The notes beneath the pieces were generated by a model. The model did not search any database, was not told the DNA's origin, and saw only the letters and a program-made list of their open reading frames with translations. DNA of 42,561 nt from a virus: the IMG/VR virus record IMGVR_UViG_3300034105_002327, positions 1 to 42,561 of that record; one strand, 5' to 3'. Position numbers and translations under genes: made by a program. Positions 20,311-27,146 of the stretch are shown piece after piece (the stretch's first letter is position 1; each line of letters starts with the position of its first letter).

Positions 20311-20320
20311 TATATTTATT
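20311..20320 (+). promoter_or_regulatory. TATATTTATT motif before the 20333 start
   Basis: A TATAYTTATA-class motif 12 bases before the ATG, on the plus strand, divergent from the ligase promoter. Confidence 0.35.
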
Positions 20321-20332
20321 ATACACAAACTT

Positions 20333-21955
20333 ATGAATCTAAACGAAATGCTTGAACTGAGTGACTTTGAAATTGCCAAGTTGCTTGAAACCATGACTGG
20401 GCCTGAATTTTATAATCAACTTGTGTCTCCAAAATTCAAGTCCAAAGACACATTTCCGGTCAAAGTTGCTTTTAAAGTTGACAACAAATCCATAGAAGTT
20501 GAAATTCCAGTCACATTGGAAATGGGCAATCTGCAAAAAGAAGTGGAAGACTATATTAAAGCTCCACCAGAACTAAAACAAAAGTTGGACACATATGCAT
20601 ATTGGTATGACAATTTTAATAAGTTGATTTTTGAAAACATGGGAGAAACAGATGCTTGTTTATTTCTTGCAGCATGTGCTTATTGTTCAGCCAACACTGC
20701 ATTGGACCAAAATATATTAGAAGCTGCCAAGTTATACACAGCGGTGGCCGCAGATTCCAAAACTCCGGAAGGTATTGATATGCTGAAGCAACTGTCATCC
20801 AATATAAAAAATAACATGGATGTTAAGAGTTTAGAATATCTCAGTAAGTTTCAAAACAAAGGATCAAACTATGCTGACCTGTTGGCTCCAAAGAAAGATT
20901 ATAAAGGTGGTAAAGTAACCCAAGGTGCTCGCAAAGGTCAAGATGACATTTTTAGTGAAATTACCGTTGCCAATGCAAAAATTCCAAACTTCAATCTGTT
21001 TGTGAAATATTATCTGGCTAATGGTACAAGTATCAACAAAGATAAACTATACAAAGATTTACAAGGTGGAGTATTAAAAATTGGTGGAACAAAAATAAAC
21101 TCTTTCTTTCTGAATCTTGTGTTTCCTGGTAAAAAATGGGAAGGTAAAATTGATCCAGCAACCGTTGATCGTTGGATGATACGTGTGTTTTTCGACAAGC
21201 CGTTGCAAAAGATGGTAGAAGAAGATTTATCCAATTGGATTGAATATCTGAGTGCCGAAGATAATGCCAGTAAAGAAATTGACGAAGCCACTGGAAAACC
21301 AAAGAAACCAAAACTTTCTCCAGAAGAAGCTGCTATTGCCAAAAAAGCTGCTCAACTAAAGAAGAAGCAAGACGGTATTGTAAATATAATCGTGATGAAA
21401 CTGTTTGGCAGCGATGTGATACGTCAGAACTTGGTCAAAATTCTGCACGAAGAAGCACAAAAGGTTGGATTGACATCATATCAACTACAAGCATTGGCTT
21501 GGGTCAATATTCGCATTCGTTATAAAGAACCAGCCGCCAAGTTTGCCAAGTTTGAGGACGTTATGGATTATGCTCAAGATGCAGCAAAAAATATCATGAG
21601 TATAAATCCAGATACAAACTCTGTGATGAACACCATCAATATTCTGTCATCCGGTCCACGATTCAAGTTCAAAGATCCACAAACTGTTGTTGACACAATT
21701 GAAAACGCATCTAAATATGAAAAGGTTTATTATCTTCCACCAAAAATAAAGAAACCAGCAAAAAGTAAGGTAGACTACAAAAAAATGAAGGTCGCATTGA
21801 TAGATGACAATAGTGCAGATATATACGACTTGAGTGTATCAAAGAAAAAACCAATACACACTGTTCAAGGAACTGATAGAAAATCTACATTGTCACAATC
21901 ATTGAAATGGATTTTGAGTTATAATCCAACTCCCCAAGCTGCTCCGGCTGCATAA
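20333..21955 (+). CDS. Large phage protein of unknown function, 540 aa
   Basis: I do not recognise this family. The protein has no signal peptide or membrane span. An N-terminal segment (about 1-70) precedes a long helical region (about 80-170). The centre (about 215-330) contains NSFFLNLVFPGKKWEGKIDP followed by ATVDRWMIRVFF, which reads like a helix-hairpin-helix DNA-glycosylase-type arrangement, then a Lys-rich stretch (320-350). The C-terminus has KMKVALIDDNSADIYDLSVS. Its position on the plus strand, between divergent ligase and convergent genes and followed by a strong terminator, makes it a separate unit with the glycosyltransferase at 22005. Any DNA-related function is inference. Confidence 0.75.
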   Translation: MNLNEMLELSDFEIAKLLETMTGPEFYNQLVSPKFKSKDTFPVKVAFKVDNKSIEVEIPVTLEMGNLQKEVEDYIKAPPELKQKLDTYAYWYDNFNKLIFENMGETDACLFLAACAYCSANTALDQNILEAAKLYTAVAADSKTPEGIDMLKQLSSNIKNNMDVKSLEYLSKFQNKGSNYADLLAPKKDYKGGKVTQGARKGQDDIFSEITVANAKIPNFNLFVKYYLANGTSINKDKLYKDLQGGVLKIGGTKINSFFLNLVFPGKKWEGKIDPATVDRWMIRVFFDKPLQKMVEEDLSNWIEYLSAEDNASKEIDEATGKPKKPKLSPEEAAIAKKAAQLKKKQDGIVNIIVMKLFGSDVIRQNLVKILHEEAQKVGLTSYQLQALAWVNIRIRYKEPAAKFAKFEDVMDYAQDAAKNIMSINPDTNSVMNTINILSSGPRFKFKDPQTVVDTIENASKYEKVYYLPPKIKKPAKSKVDYKKMKVALIDDNSADIYDLSVSKKKPIHTVQGTDRKSTLSQSLKWILSYNPTPQAAPAA

Positions 21956-21960
21956 TAAAA

Positions 21961-21982
21961 AAACCCACCTTTCGGTGGGTTT
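21961..21982 (+). terminator. Terminator after the 540-aa protein gene
   Basis: AAACCCACC-TTTC-GGTGGGTTT, a 9-bp perfect stem. The same CCCACC/GGTGGG core with TTTC or GAAA loop recurs at 22837 and 24759. Confidence 0.85.
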
Positions 21983-22004
21983 AAATTATTGCTACTCATA
22001 CACC

Positions 22005-22838
22005 ATGCCGGAAAATAAAATATTATTAGCCGGTCCTTGGGTTGGAGAACTTGGATGGGAACTTTTTTGTTGGCAAGGATATGTACGAAAACTGTCAAGA
22101 AGTTTTGATAAAACCATAATTATTAGCAGACCCGGTCATAAATATTTTTACGAAGATTTTTGCGACGAATATATAGAATTTGATCCACGAAGTTATAAAA
22201 CTAGAAAATATGAATGCTTTGAATTAGATCCGGAACCTGATGATAATAAGGAACAAGTAAAAATTTCAATTGATGTGGCAAAAAATATTATTAAAGATAT
22301 ATCCCATACATTTTATCTTGATGGAAATTTTGATATAAGATCATACAAAAAAGAATCTCGTGATATAAAAAATTTGTTTTCCGAAGAACAGGAGTTTTTC
22401 AAGTACGAATACAAAAATGGAAAAAGTTATGATTTGATTTTTCATTGTAGAAACAAGTCCACCGGAAAAAAAAGAAATTGGGATGAATCCAACTGGAAAA
22501 AATTACTCGATTCCATTCAAGACAATTTAAAAATCGCATGCATAGGAAACAAAGAAGCATTGCACATAGAAAAAACCGATGATCTTCGTGGAATAGAAAT
22601 AAAAGAACTGGTGGGAATATTCAATCAAAGCAAATTGATTGTGGGTCCAAGCAGCGGTCCGATGCACTTGGCAAGTTTATGTGGATTAACTCATTTGGTG
22701 TGGGGAGAAGAAAATTTGCGAAGAACATATGAAATAACTTGGAACCCATTCAAAACTAAAGCTATTTTTTACAGCAACAAAGATTGGATTCCAGAATATA
22801 AAGAAATAGCAAATTTGATTGCTTTGAACTTTAAATAA
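22005..22838 (+). CDS. Glycosyltransferase family 9-like protein
   Basis: The 277-residue product starts MPENKILLAGPWVGELGWEL, with a Gly-rich nucleotide-sugar-type loop. Its second half has IACIGNKEALHIE and LIVGPSSGPMHLASLCGLTH, the donor-binding pattern of heptosyltransferase/GT9 enzymes (GPxSGxxHLAxxxG), followed by VWG. It should transfer a sugar; the acceptor is unknown (DNA base, capsid or host envelope glycan). The ATG at 22005 is preferred over the GTG at 21975, which falls inside the terminator. A 12-bp terminator follows at once. Confidence 0.8.
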   Translation: MPENKILLAGPWVGELGWELFCWQGYVRKLSRSFDKTIIISRPGHKYFYEDFCDEYIEFDPRSYKTRKYECFELDPEPDDNKEQVKISIDVAKNIIKDISHTFYLDGNFDIRSYKKESRDIKNLFSEEQEFFKYEYKNGKSYDLIFHCRNKSTGKKRNWDESNWKKLLDSIQDNLKIACIGNKEALHIEKTDDLRGIEIKELVGIFNQSKLIVGPSSGPMHLASLCGLTHLVWGEENLRRTYEITWNPFKTKAIFYSNKDWIPEYKEIANLIALNFK

Positions 22839-22864
22839 AAAACCCACCGAAAGGTGGGTTTTTT
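22837..22864. terminator. Bidirectional terminator between convergent genes
   Basis: AAAAAACCCACC (22837-22848), GAAA loop, GGTGGGTTTTTT (22853-22864): a 12-bp perfect stem serving both the 22005 gene and the 23654 gene. Confidence 0.9.
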
Positions 22865-22865
22865 A

Positions 22866-23654
22866 TTATCCTTTCCAACCTGTTGGTGGAGTGCAATAAT
22901 TTCCAAATGCTTGTGGCATAGATCCAACCTTTGGTTTTGGATTTATATCCACTCCCATATCTTCAAGTGCATCAATACTGGCATAATACACTGTCATTTC
23001 TGTTAGCATGTCAGATTTTTCAAAATTAACTTTTTCTACGGATTGTTCAACTTTATTGCCCCATCCAGTTCCTGTGTCAAAGTTTGTTGATCTCAATACA
23101 CCACCTGTTTTGGCTGTTGTATGTGAAGATAATGATATGTTCTGTGTATTGTTAAGGTATGATGATATATTGCCCGCAGATCCTATATTTGGCACATACC
23201 AATCATTTGTTGATGTCAATGGTAATGTCGTTGCAGCATATGTCGAATAAATATATGGCAATGTTATTCGGTTTGTCTTTTCGCCAAATGCTCGTAATCC
23301 AATGACACCGCAGTTTGTTGCGTCTCCTTTGGTTTGTTGAACATAACTCTTTCCTTTACTTGTGAAGATAAAAGACGCGCAGTCTTTATCGCTTATTCTA
23401 TAACCTTTTACATCAAGAGTACCATGTGCATCAATGATATATCCAGTATCACTTTCTGCTGCTGTCTTGCCTGATATAACGTCTAATCCATCAACAGATA
23501 CAACAGTCATTATTCTGTATGGATTGTCGTTTTTAATCTTCACGGTATAATTAGTACCGCTGCGAGCCTCAATGAGGCTCATACCATTGTGGGTATATTC
23601 TTTACAAGCACGACCATTTACTTGGACGTGCATACTTACGTTATGCATATTCAT
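22866..23654 (-). CDS. Beta-rich phage/bacterial conserved protein, 262 aa
   Basis: The N-terminal half has the pattern VSMHVQVNGRACKEYTHNG, then SGTNYTVKIKNDNPYRIMTV, VSVDGLDVISGK and GYIIDAHGTLDVKGYRIS, and later DCASFIFTS and NCGVIGLRAFGE. This set of strands is a recognisable family present in diverse phage and bacterial genomes (a jelly-roll-like fold seems likely), but I know no proven function. The C-terminal half is Thr/Ser/Asn-rich and ends with PQAFGNYCTPPTGWKG. It could be a capsid decoration or secreted surface protein. A TTGACA/TATAGT promoter (16-base spacer) lies at 23711-23738. The exact start among the three near N-terminal Mets is uncertain. Confidence 0.75.
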   Translation of the reverse strand: MNMHNVSMHVQVNGRACKEYTHNGMSLIEARSGTNYTVKIKNDNPYRIMTVVSVDGLDVISGKTAAESDTGYIIDAHGTLDVKGYRISDKDCASFIFTSKGKSYVQQTKGDATNCGVIGLRAFGEKTNRITLPYIYSTYAATTLPLTSTNDWYVPNIGSAGNISSYLNNTQNISLSSHTTAKTGGVLRSTNFDTGTGWGNKVEQSVEKVNFEKSDMLTEMTVYYASIDALEDMGVDINPKPKVGSMPQAFGNYCTPPTGWKG

Positions 23655-23710
23655 ATTTCAACCTTTTGTTATTTAGATTACTAGCCGCACAATGCGGACT
23701 TCAATTTATA

Positions 23711-23738
23711 ACTATAAGTTGAAATATGTTATTGTCAA
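23711..23738 (-). promoter_or_regulatory. Sigma70-type promoter for the 23654 gene
   Basis: Sense TTGACA, 16 bases, TATAGT. A small hairpin CCGCA-TTG-TGCGG lies between it and the start codon. Confidence 0.5.
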
Positions 23739-23749
23739 TATATAATAAA

Positions 23750-24718
23750 TTATTTCGTATACAAGTTTTTAAACTTGTTGAATGTAGATTCAAACAATTG
23801 CTCCGTTACTTTGTCTGCGGCGAAATTTATAACGCCGGTTTCCAAAGATTTTTGCGTCGAGGTAGCCTTATCAACTTGTGGCATATCTATTCTCGGGGTG
23901 TCGGTACCAGAAGTTGCGCCTATTATAGTAACTTTGGCATTTCTTGCTATATATTGAGCAACATTATCATTTTGTAATTTGTCAACTCCACGATAGATTT
24001 GATCCTTGTACTGGTTATAAACTGTGAGAAATTCTGATTTTAAATTTTCATTCACGTATGTACGGACTCTTTCTTCGGAACTTTGCATCAGATTTTCTCC
24101 CTTCAATGGTTCAGTTGGCATTCCCTTCAATTCTGCGGCTATTGCCAAATGAAACGCCTTTAGTGCTTTTTCCGGATTTTCTCCAATTGCCTTGTTGTTA
24201 AAATCTAAACATACTACGCTTGCGTTTGGATTTGCACATGCAATTTTGCTCCAACGATGATGTCCATCTATGATATATTTTCCAGCAAACGTTATTATAG
24301 GTATTTTTCCATTGGGTGTGGAAAGAATTACATTTTGACCGGATAGTATTTCATTTAATTCAGAAACAGACGCCCATTTGCTCATTCCGATGATATCATT
24401 TAAACTGTTTCCAAATCCTATTTCGTTTTGACAAGGTATTAGTTTGCTGACTACACCCGACGCTTTTCTGACGGTAAAATTTTCCACATCATCATTATCT
24501 TTTTCTCCCGCCGCAATAAATGCATGAATTTTTGGGTCCGCCATCAAGGTTTTATACTTTTGAACAAATTGGGAAACTTTCATTTCTTCAAAATCATTCC
24601 AAAAATCGGCTTTAAACTTTTGATCCAACTTTTTATCGGCGACTGGTTCGGATTGTTGTTCGGCGGCTTCCAACATCAATTTTTTGTGTTTCTCAAATGT
24701 AGATTCAAATAGATTCAT
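23750..24718 (-). CDS. ParB/Srx-like domain protein with duplicated terminal motif
   Basis: The 322-residue protein has a central segment (about 125-180) KIPIITFAGKYIIDGHHRWSK, the ParB/sulfiredoxin-type motif in which DGHHRW forms the nucleotide-binding loop. ParB-like folds bind or hydrolyse nucleotides. The N-terminus begins MNLFESTFEKHKKLMLEA and the C-terminus ends QLFESTFNKFKNLYTK: the same LFESTF.K.K.L motif at both ends. N-terminal motifs of this kind are common on phage proteins carried into the head, so the motif may be a targeting or dimerisation tag (inference). A TATACTTATA motif precedes the start by 20 bases. Confidence 0.75.
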   Translation of the reverse strand: MNLFESTFEKHKKLMLEAAEQQSEPVADKKLDQKFKADFWNDFEEMKVSQFVQKYKTLMADPKIHAFIAAGEKDNDDVENFTVRKASGVVSKLIPCQNEIGFGNSLNDIIGMSKWASVSELNEILSGQNVILSTPNGKIPIITFAGKYIIDGHHRWSKIACANPNASVVCLDFNNKAIGENPEKALKAFHLAIAAELKGMPTEPLKGENLMQSSEERVRTYVNENLKSEFLTVYNQYKDQIYRGVDKLQNDNVAQYIARNAKVTIIGATSGTDTPRIDMPQVDKATSTQKSLETGVINFAADKVTEQLFESTFNKFKNLYTK

Positions 24719-24738
24719 ATTATTTTATAGGTTATAGG

Positions 24739-24748
24739 TATAAGTATA
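24739..24748 (-). promoter_or_regulatory. TATACTTATA motif before the 24718 start
   Basis: A perfect copy of the recurring motif, 20 bases before the ATG. Confidence 0.4.
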
Positions 24749-24758
24749 TATAAAAAAC

Positions 24759-24786
24759 AAAAAGCCCACCTTTCGGTGGGCTTTTT
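24759..24786 (-). terminator. Terminator of the replication operon
   Basis: AAAAGCCCACC pairs with GGTGGGCTTTT around TTTC; outer A-T pairs extend the stem to 12 bp. It overlaps the stop codon of the 24786-25004 gene. Confidence 0.88.
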
Positions 24787-25004
24787 TACAACCATTTCTT
24801 TACTTCGGTGTCGTTTTTATACCCACCTGATTTAGCAGCTGCTTTAATTTCTTTTAATTTTTCACCCTTGATTTCTTCTGCCATTATGTTTATTGGATGC
24901 ATGTCATAAAACTTCTTGTCATTTGTGAGATAATATCTTTCATCACCAACTTCAAGGCGAACAGTTGTGTTGTCTGTGTAAAATACTGCGTCTGTAATTT
25001 TCAT
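24786..25004 (-). CDS. Small protein of the replication operon, 72 aa
   Basis: The product (MKITDAVFYTDNTTVRLEVG...) has a beta-rich first half (DERYYLTNDKKFYDMHP) and a helical second half (EEIKGEKLKEIKAAAKSGG). No known family is recognised. Its ATG overlaps the TGA of the 2H phosphoesterase gene (ATGA), so it is translated as part of the same unit and is the last gene before the terminator. It might be a partner or regulator of the upstream enzyme, which is only a context-based guess. Confidence 0.6.
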   Translation of the reverse strand: MKITDAVFYTDNTTVRLEVGDERYYLTNDKKFYDMHPINIMAEEIKGEKLKEIKAAAKSGGYKNDTEVKKWL

Positions 25005-25399
25005 TGTAATTCTTTTACTTCTCCGCTCAACTTTATTATTGTATCAATCGTTGTCCAATTTTCAATTTTATTGCTATCAAATGGTTTGCCTCCACCTTTA
25101 ATATTTACAGCCAATGTGATGTGCGGAATTTTATTCTTGCTATCAAATCCAACAACGCGAACAGCAACAGCCTTGTCACTGATACCAATATGTGTCACAT
25201 CCAGTTTATGAATAGTATCAATATATTGTTTCAAATGTTCTGGCAATGAACCCATAGATATTGTCATATGATGATTATACATTTTCCATCCATTGTCTCT
25301 CACAAGCATAGGCAAACGCACACCATTCACTTTGATATCTTCAGCAAGTTTTTCCAGCTTGAGTTGGGATTTTTCGTCCAGTAATATTGCGGAATACAT
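25001..25399 (-). CDS. 2H phosphoesterase-family protein (Acb1-like candidate)
   Basis: The 132-residue protein has two HxT motifs, NHHMTISMG (His44, Thr46) and PHITLAVNI (His93, Thr95), each in a hydrophobic strand, which is the signature of the 2H phosphoesterase superfamily (LigT, cyclic phosphodiesterases, T4 Acb1). These enzymes open 2',3'-cyclic phosphates, seal 2'-5' bonds or degrade cyclic oligonucleotides; T4 Acb1 destroys CBASS signals. Length and the position of the first motif fit a phage Acb1-like enzyme, but the spacing between motifs is shorter. It follows the clamp loader by 6 bases in the place where T4 has the clamp-loader small subunit, which is not apparent here. Confidence 0.72.
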   Translation of the reverse strand: MYSAILLDEKSQLKLEKLAEDIKVNGVRLPMLVRDNGWKMYNHHMTISMGSLPEHLKQYIDTIHKLDVTHIGISDKAVAVRVVGFDSKNKIPHITLAVNIKGGGKPFDSNKIENWTTIDTIIKLSGEVKELQ

Positions 25400-25405
25400 A
25401 TGTTT

Positions 25406-26359
25406 TTATTTAGTTGATCGTAGCAGTTTGATGATTGTACTCATAAAGCAGATTTCTTTATCTACCACAGAAACATCTTGAAACTGACCGTCTGCTATAA
25501 TAATTATAGCATCTGCTACATTATTGGATGCATATTCTTCTACCTTCTCAAACAATATAGTATAAAAATCAGAAAAACTCTTTATGCTGTTGTCTGCTAA
25601 TAGTTGACGAATATCTGCAAATGCTTGTTTCTTATCATCATTCTTGAGCATTTCAATTATCTTGGCTTTTATATCACCCTCCAATACATCTTCACGTGCC
25701 AATGTCAATACTCCATCAACTACATTACGCTGCGCAGTATTGATAATAGCACGAATGTCTGGATAATGAGTATTCACAAGCAATATCACACCATCTTTGT
25801 CCATCTTTACATTTTCTTTCTTGAGAATATTTACAAGATTGGCGGCAACATCTTTCTTGGTCGGCGGATAAATAGCAAATGATTGACAACGCGATTGTAT
25901 AGGTTCAATGATGCGTTCATGATAATTACAAGTCAAAATGAACCGTGTATGCTCACTGAATGTTTCCATTGTATTTCTGAGGGCCATTTGGGCAGCTGGT
26001 GTAAAATAATCAAATTCATCAAGTACAATAACCTTCAATGGATTAAACCCAAGATTGCAAGCGAAATTCTTTATTTTAACTCGTACAGTATCAATGCCGT
26101 TTTCATCCGACGCATTGATATAAAGCATATCACACTTTATGGAGTTTGTAATAAGTTTAGCAAGAGTCGTCTTACCAGTGCCCGCGCTACCATATAACAG
26201 CAAATGAGGAATATCATTGGTTTCAATATATTGTTTTACTTTGGCTTTTAGAGTTTCATTACCAACATAATCTTCTAATTTATTGGGTCTATATCGTTCC
26301 GCCCAAATAGTGTGATTATTGACAGATGGTTCGGAAGGTTCTTCAGTTAGAAAGTTCAT
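25406..26359 (-). CDS. 44: Clamp loader ATPase (T4 gp44/RFC small-subunit type)
   Basis: The 317-residue AAA+ protein loads the sliding clamp on primed DNA. It shows WAERYRPNKLEDYVG (RFC box near 19-33), Walker A GSAGTGKT (57-64), Walker B VLDEFD (112-117), sensor-1 FILTCNY, and the SRC motif IQSRCQSF that supplies the arginine finger. The C-terminal collar region follows. The gene starts 11 bases after the clamp stop, in the order polymerase, clamp, loader. T4 needs a second loader subunit (gp62); none can be recognised next to it. Confidence 0.92.
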   Translation of the reverse strand: MNFLTEEPSEPSVNNHTIWAERYRPNKLEDYVGNETLKAKVKQYIETNDIPHLLLYGSAGTGKTTLAKLITNSIKCDMLYINASDENGIDTVRVKIKNFACNLGFNPLKVIVLDEFDYFTPAAQMALRNTMETFSEHTRFILTCNYHERIIEPIQSRCQSFAIYPPTKKDVAANLVNILKKENVKMDKDGVILLVNTHYPDIRAIINTAQRNVVDGVLTLAREDVLEGDIKAKIIEMLKNDDKKQAFADIRQLLADNSIKSFSDFYTILFEKVEEYASNNVADAIIIIADGQFQDVSVVDKEICFMSTIIKLLRSTK

Positions 26360-26370
26360 TATGTTGCGTT

Positions 26371-27099
26371 TTAAGATTTTGCGGTCTTGAGAAGATAATA
26401 ATTGGCTTCATATTCTGGTGTCTTGAAGTTGATATGACTGATGCCCGCTGTGTTTATCTTATATATCACACCAGTTACATCACGGTTTCTGCTCAAGATT
26501 TCCTTGAAATAGTTGGCATTGAAACTGATTTCTTTGGCTGGCTTGTCTTTGCCCGCCACTGGCTTTACTTCCAGTTTGATACGATTGGTGTTGTTGTCAC
26601 TGTCTCCCACAATCAATTCAACTTTGTCGCCTTTCTTGTTTAGACCCAATGTAAATGTATTAACTTCTGGCAAAGCATTTTTGGCTTTGATGAAACGATC
26701 AATAAAAGCATCATCCAACTCAATCTCCAAATCAAATACACCAAGATTTGCCACAGTTGGCGTCTTGGGAATAACTGACATATTAGCCAGAATAATCAAT
26801 GACTCTGTATTTTTATCCGCAACGGTCAAACTAACCGCACGATCATCTACTTTATTCACTGACATTTCTACTTCTTCATCCAAGATACTCAACATCTTCT
26901 TGAATTGAGCAGTATCATGAATACCATACTCACCTTTTTCCAAAGCAATGCCATTGAATGATACATTACCTGCCAATGTTTTGTCTTCTGTAACAATATT
27001 AGTTTTGATATTTTTGCCATCTGCTTCAAGCTTTACGCGCTCAACTGTTCCGTTAAGATTATAAAGCTCTATGAACTTGATTAGATTTGATTTATTCAT
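26371..27099 (-). CDS. 45: DNA polymerase sliding clamp (T4 gp45/PCNA-like)
   Basis: The 242-residue protein has two similar halves typical of a trimeric processivity clamp: strands and helices such as KFIELYNLNGTVERVKLEAD and GEYGIHDTAQFKKMLSILDE in the first, LGVFDLEIELDDAFIDRFIK, then FNANYFKEILSRNRDVTG and ending YEANYYLLKTAKS in the second. The final pattern N-x-F/Y-K-E-I/L-L is characteristic of gp45/PCNA. It tethers the polymerase encoded just upstream. A TTGACA box with a -10 (CAATAT at 17 bases, or TATAAT at 20) lies at 27108-27139, so the clamp and loader can be made independently of the polymerase. Confidence 0.92.
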   Translation of the reverse strand: MNKSNLIKFIELYNLNGTVERVKLEADGKNIKTNIVTEDKTLAGNVSFNGIALEKGEYGIHDTAQFKKMLSILDEEVEMSVNKVDDRAVSLTVADKNTESLIILANMSVIPKTPTVANLGVFDLEIELDDAFIDRFIKAKNALPEVNTFTLGLNKKGDKVELIVGDSDNNTNRIKLEVKPVAGKDKPAKEISFNANYFKEILSRNRDVTGVIYKINTAGISHINFKTPEYEANYYLLKTAKS

Positions 27100-27107
27100 T
27101 GTAGGTT

Positions 27108-27139
27108 ATTATATTGTCTGGTTATTTGGTATTTGTCAA
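27108..27139 (-). promoter_or_regulatory. Sigma70-type promoter for clamp and clamp loader
   Basis: Sense TTGACA followed after 17 bases by CAATAT, or after 20 bases by a perfect TATAAT. It lies between polymerase stop and clamp start. Confidence 0.5.
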
Positions 27140-27146
27140 TAGCATA

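Noticed and set aside
20333-21955. Confident assignment of the 540-aa protein as a DNA glycosylase-like enzyme
   Set aside because: Only a short helix-hairpin-helix-like pattern is visible and no catalytic residue can be identified.
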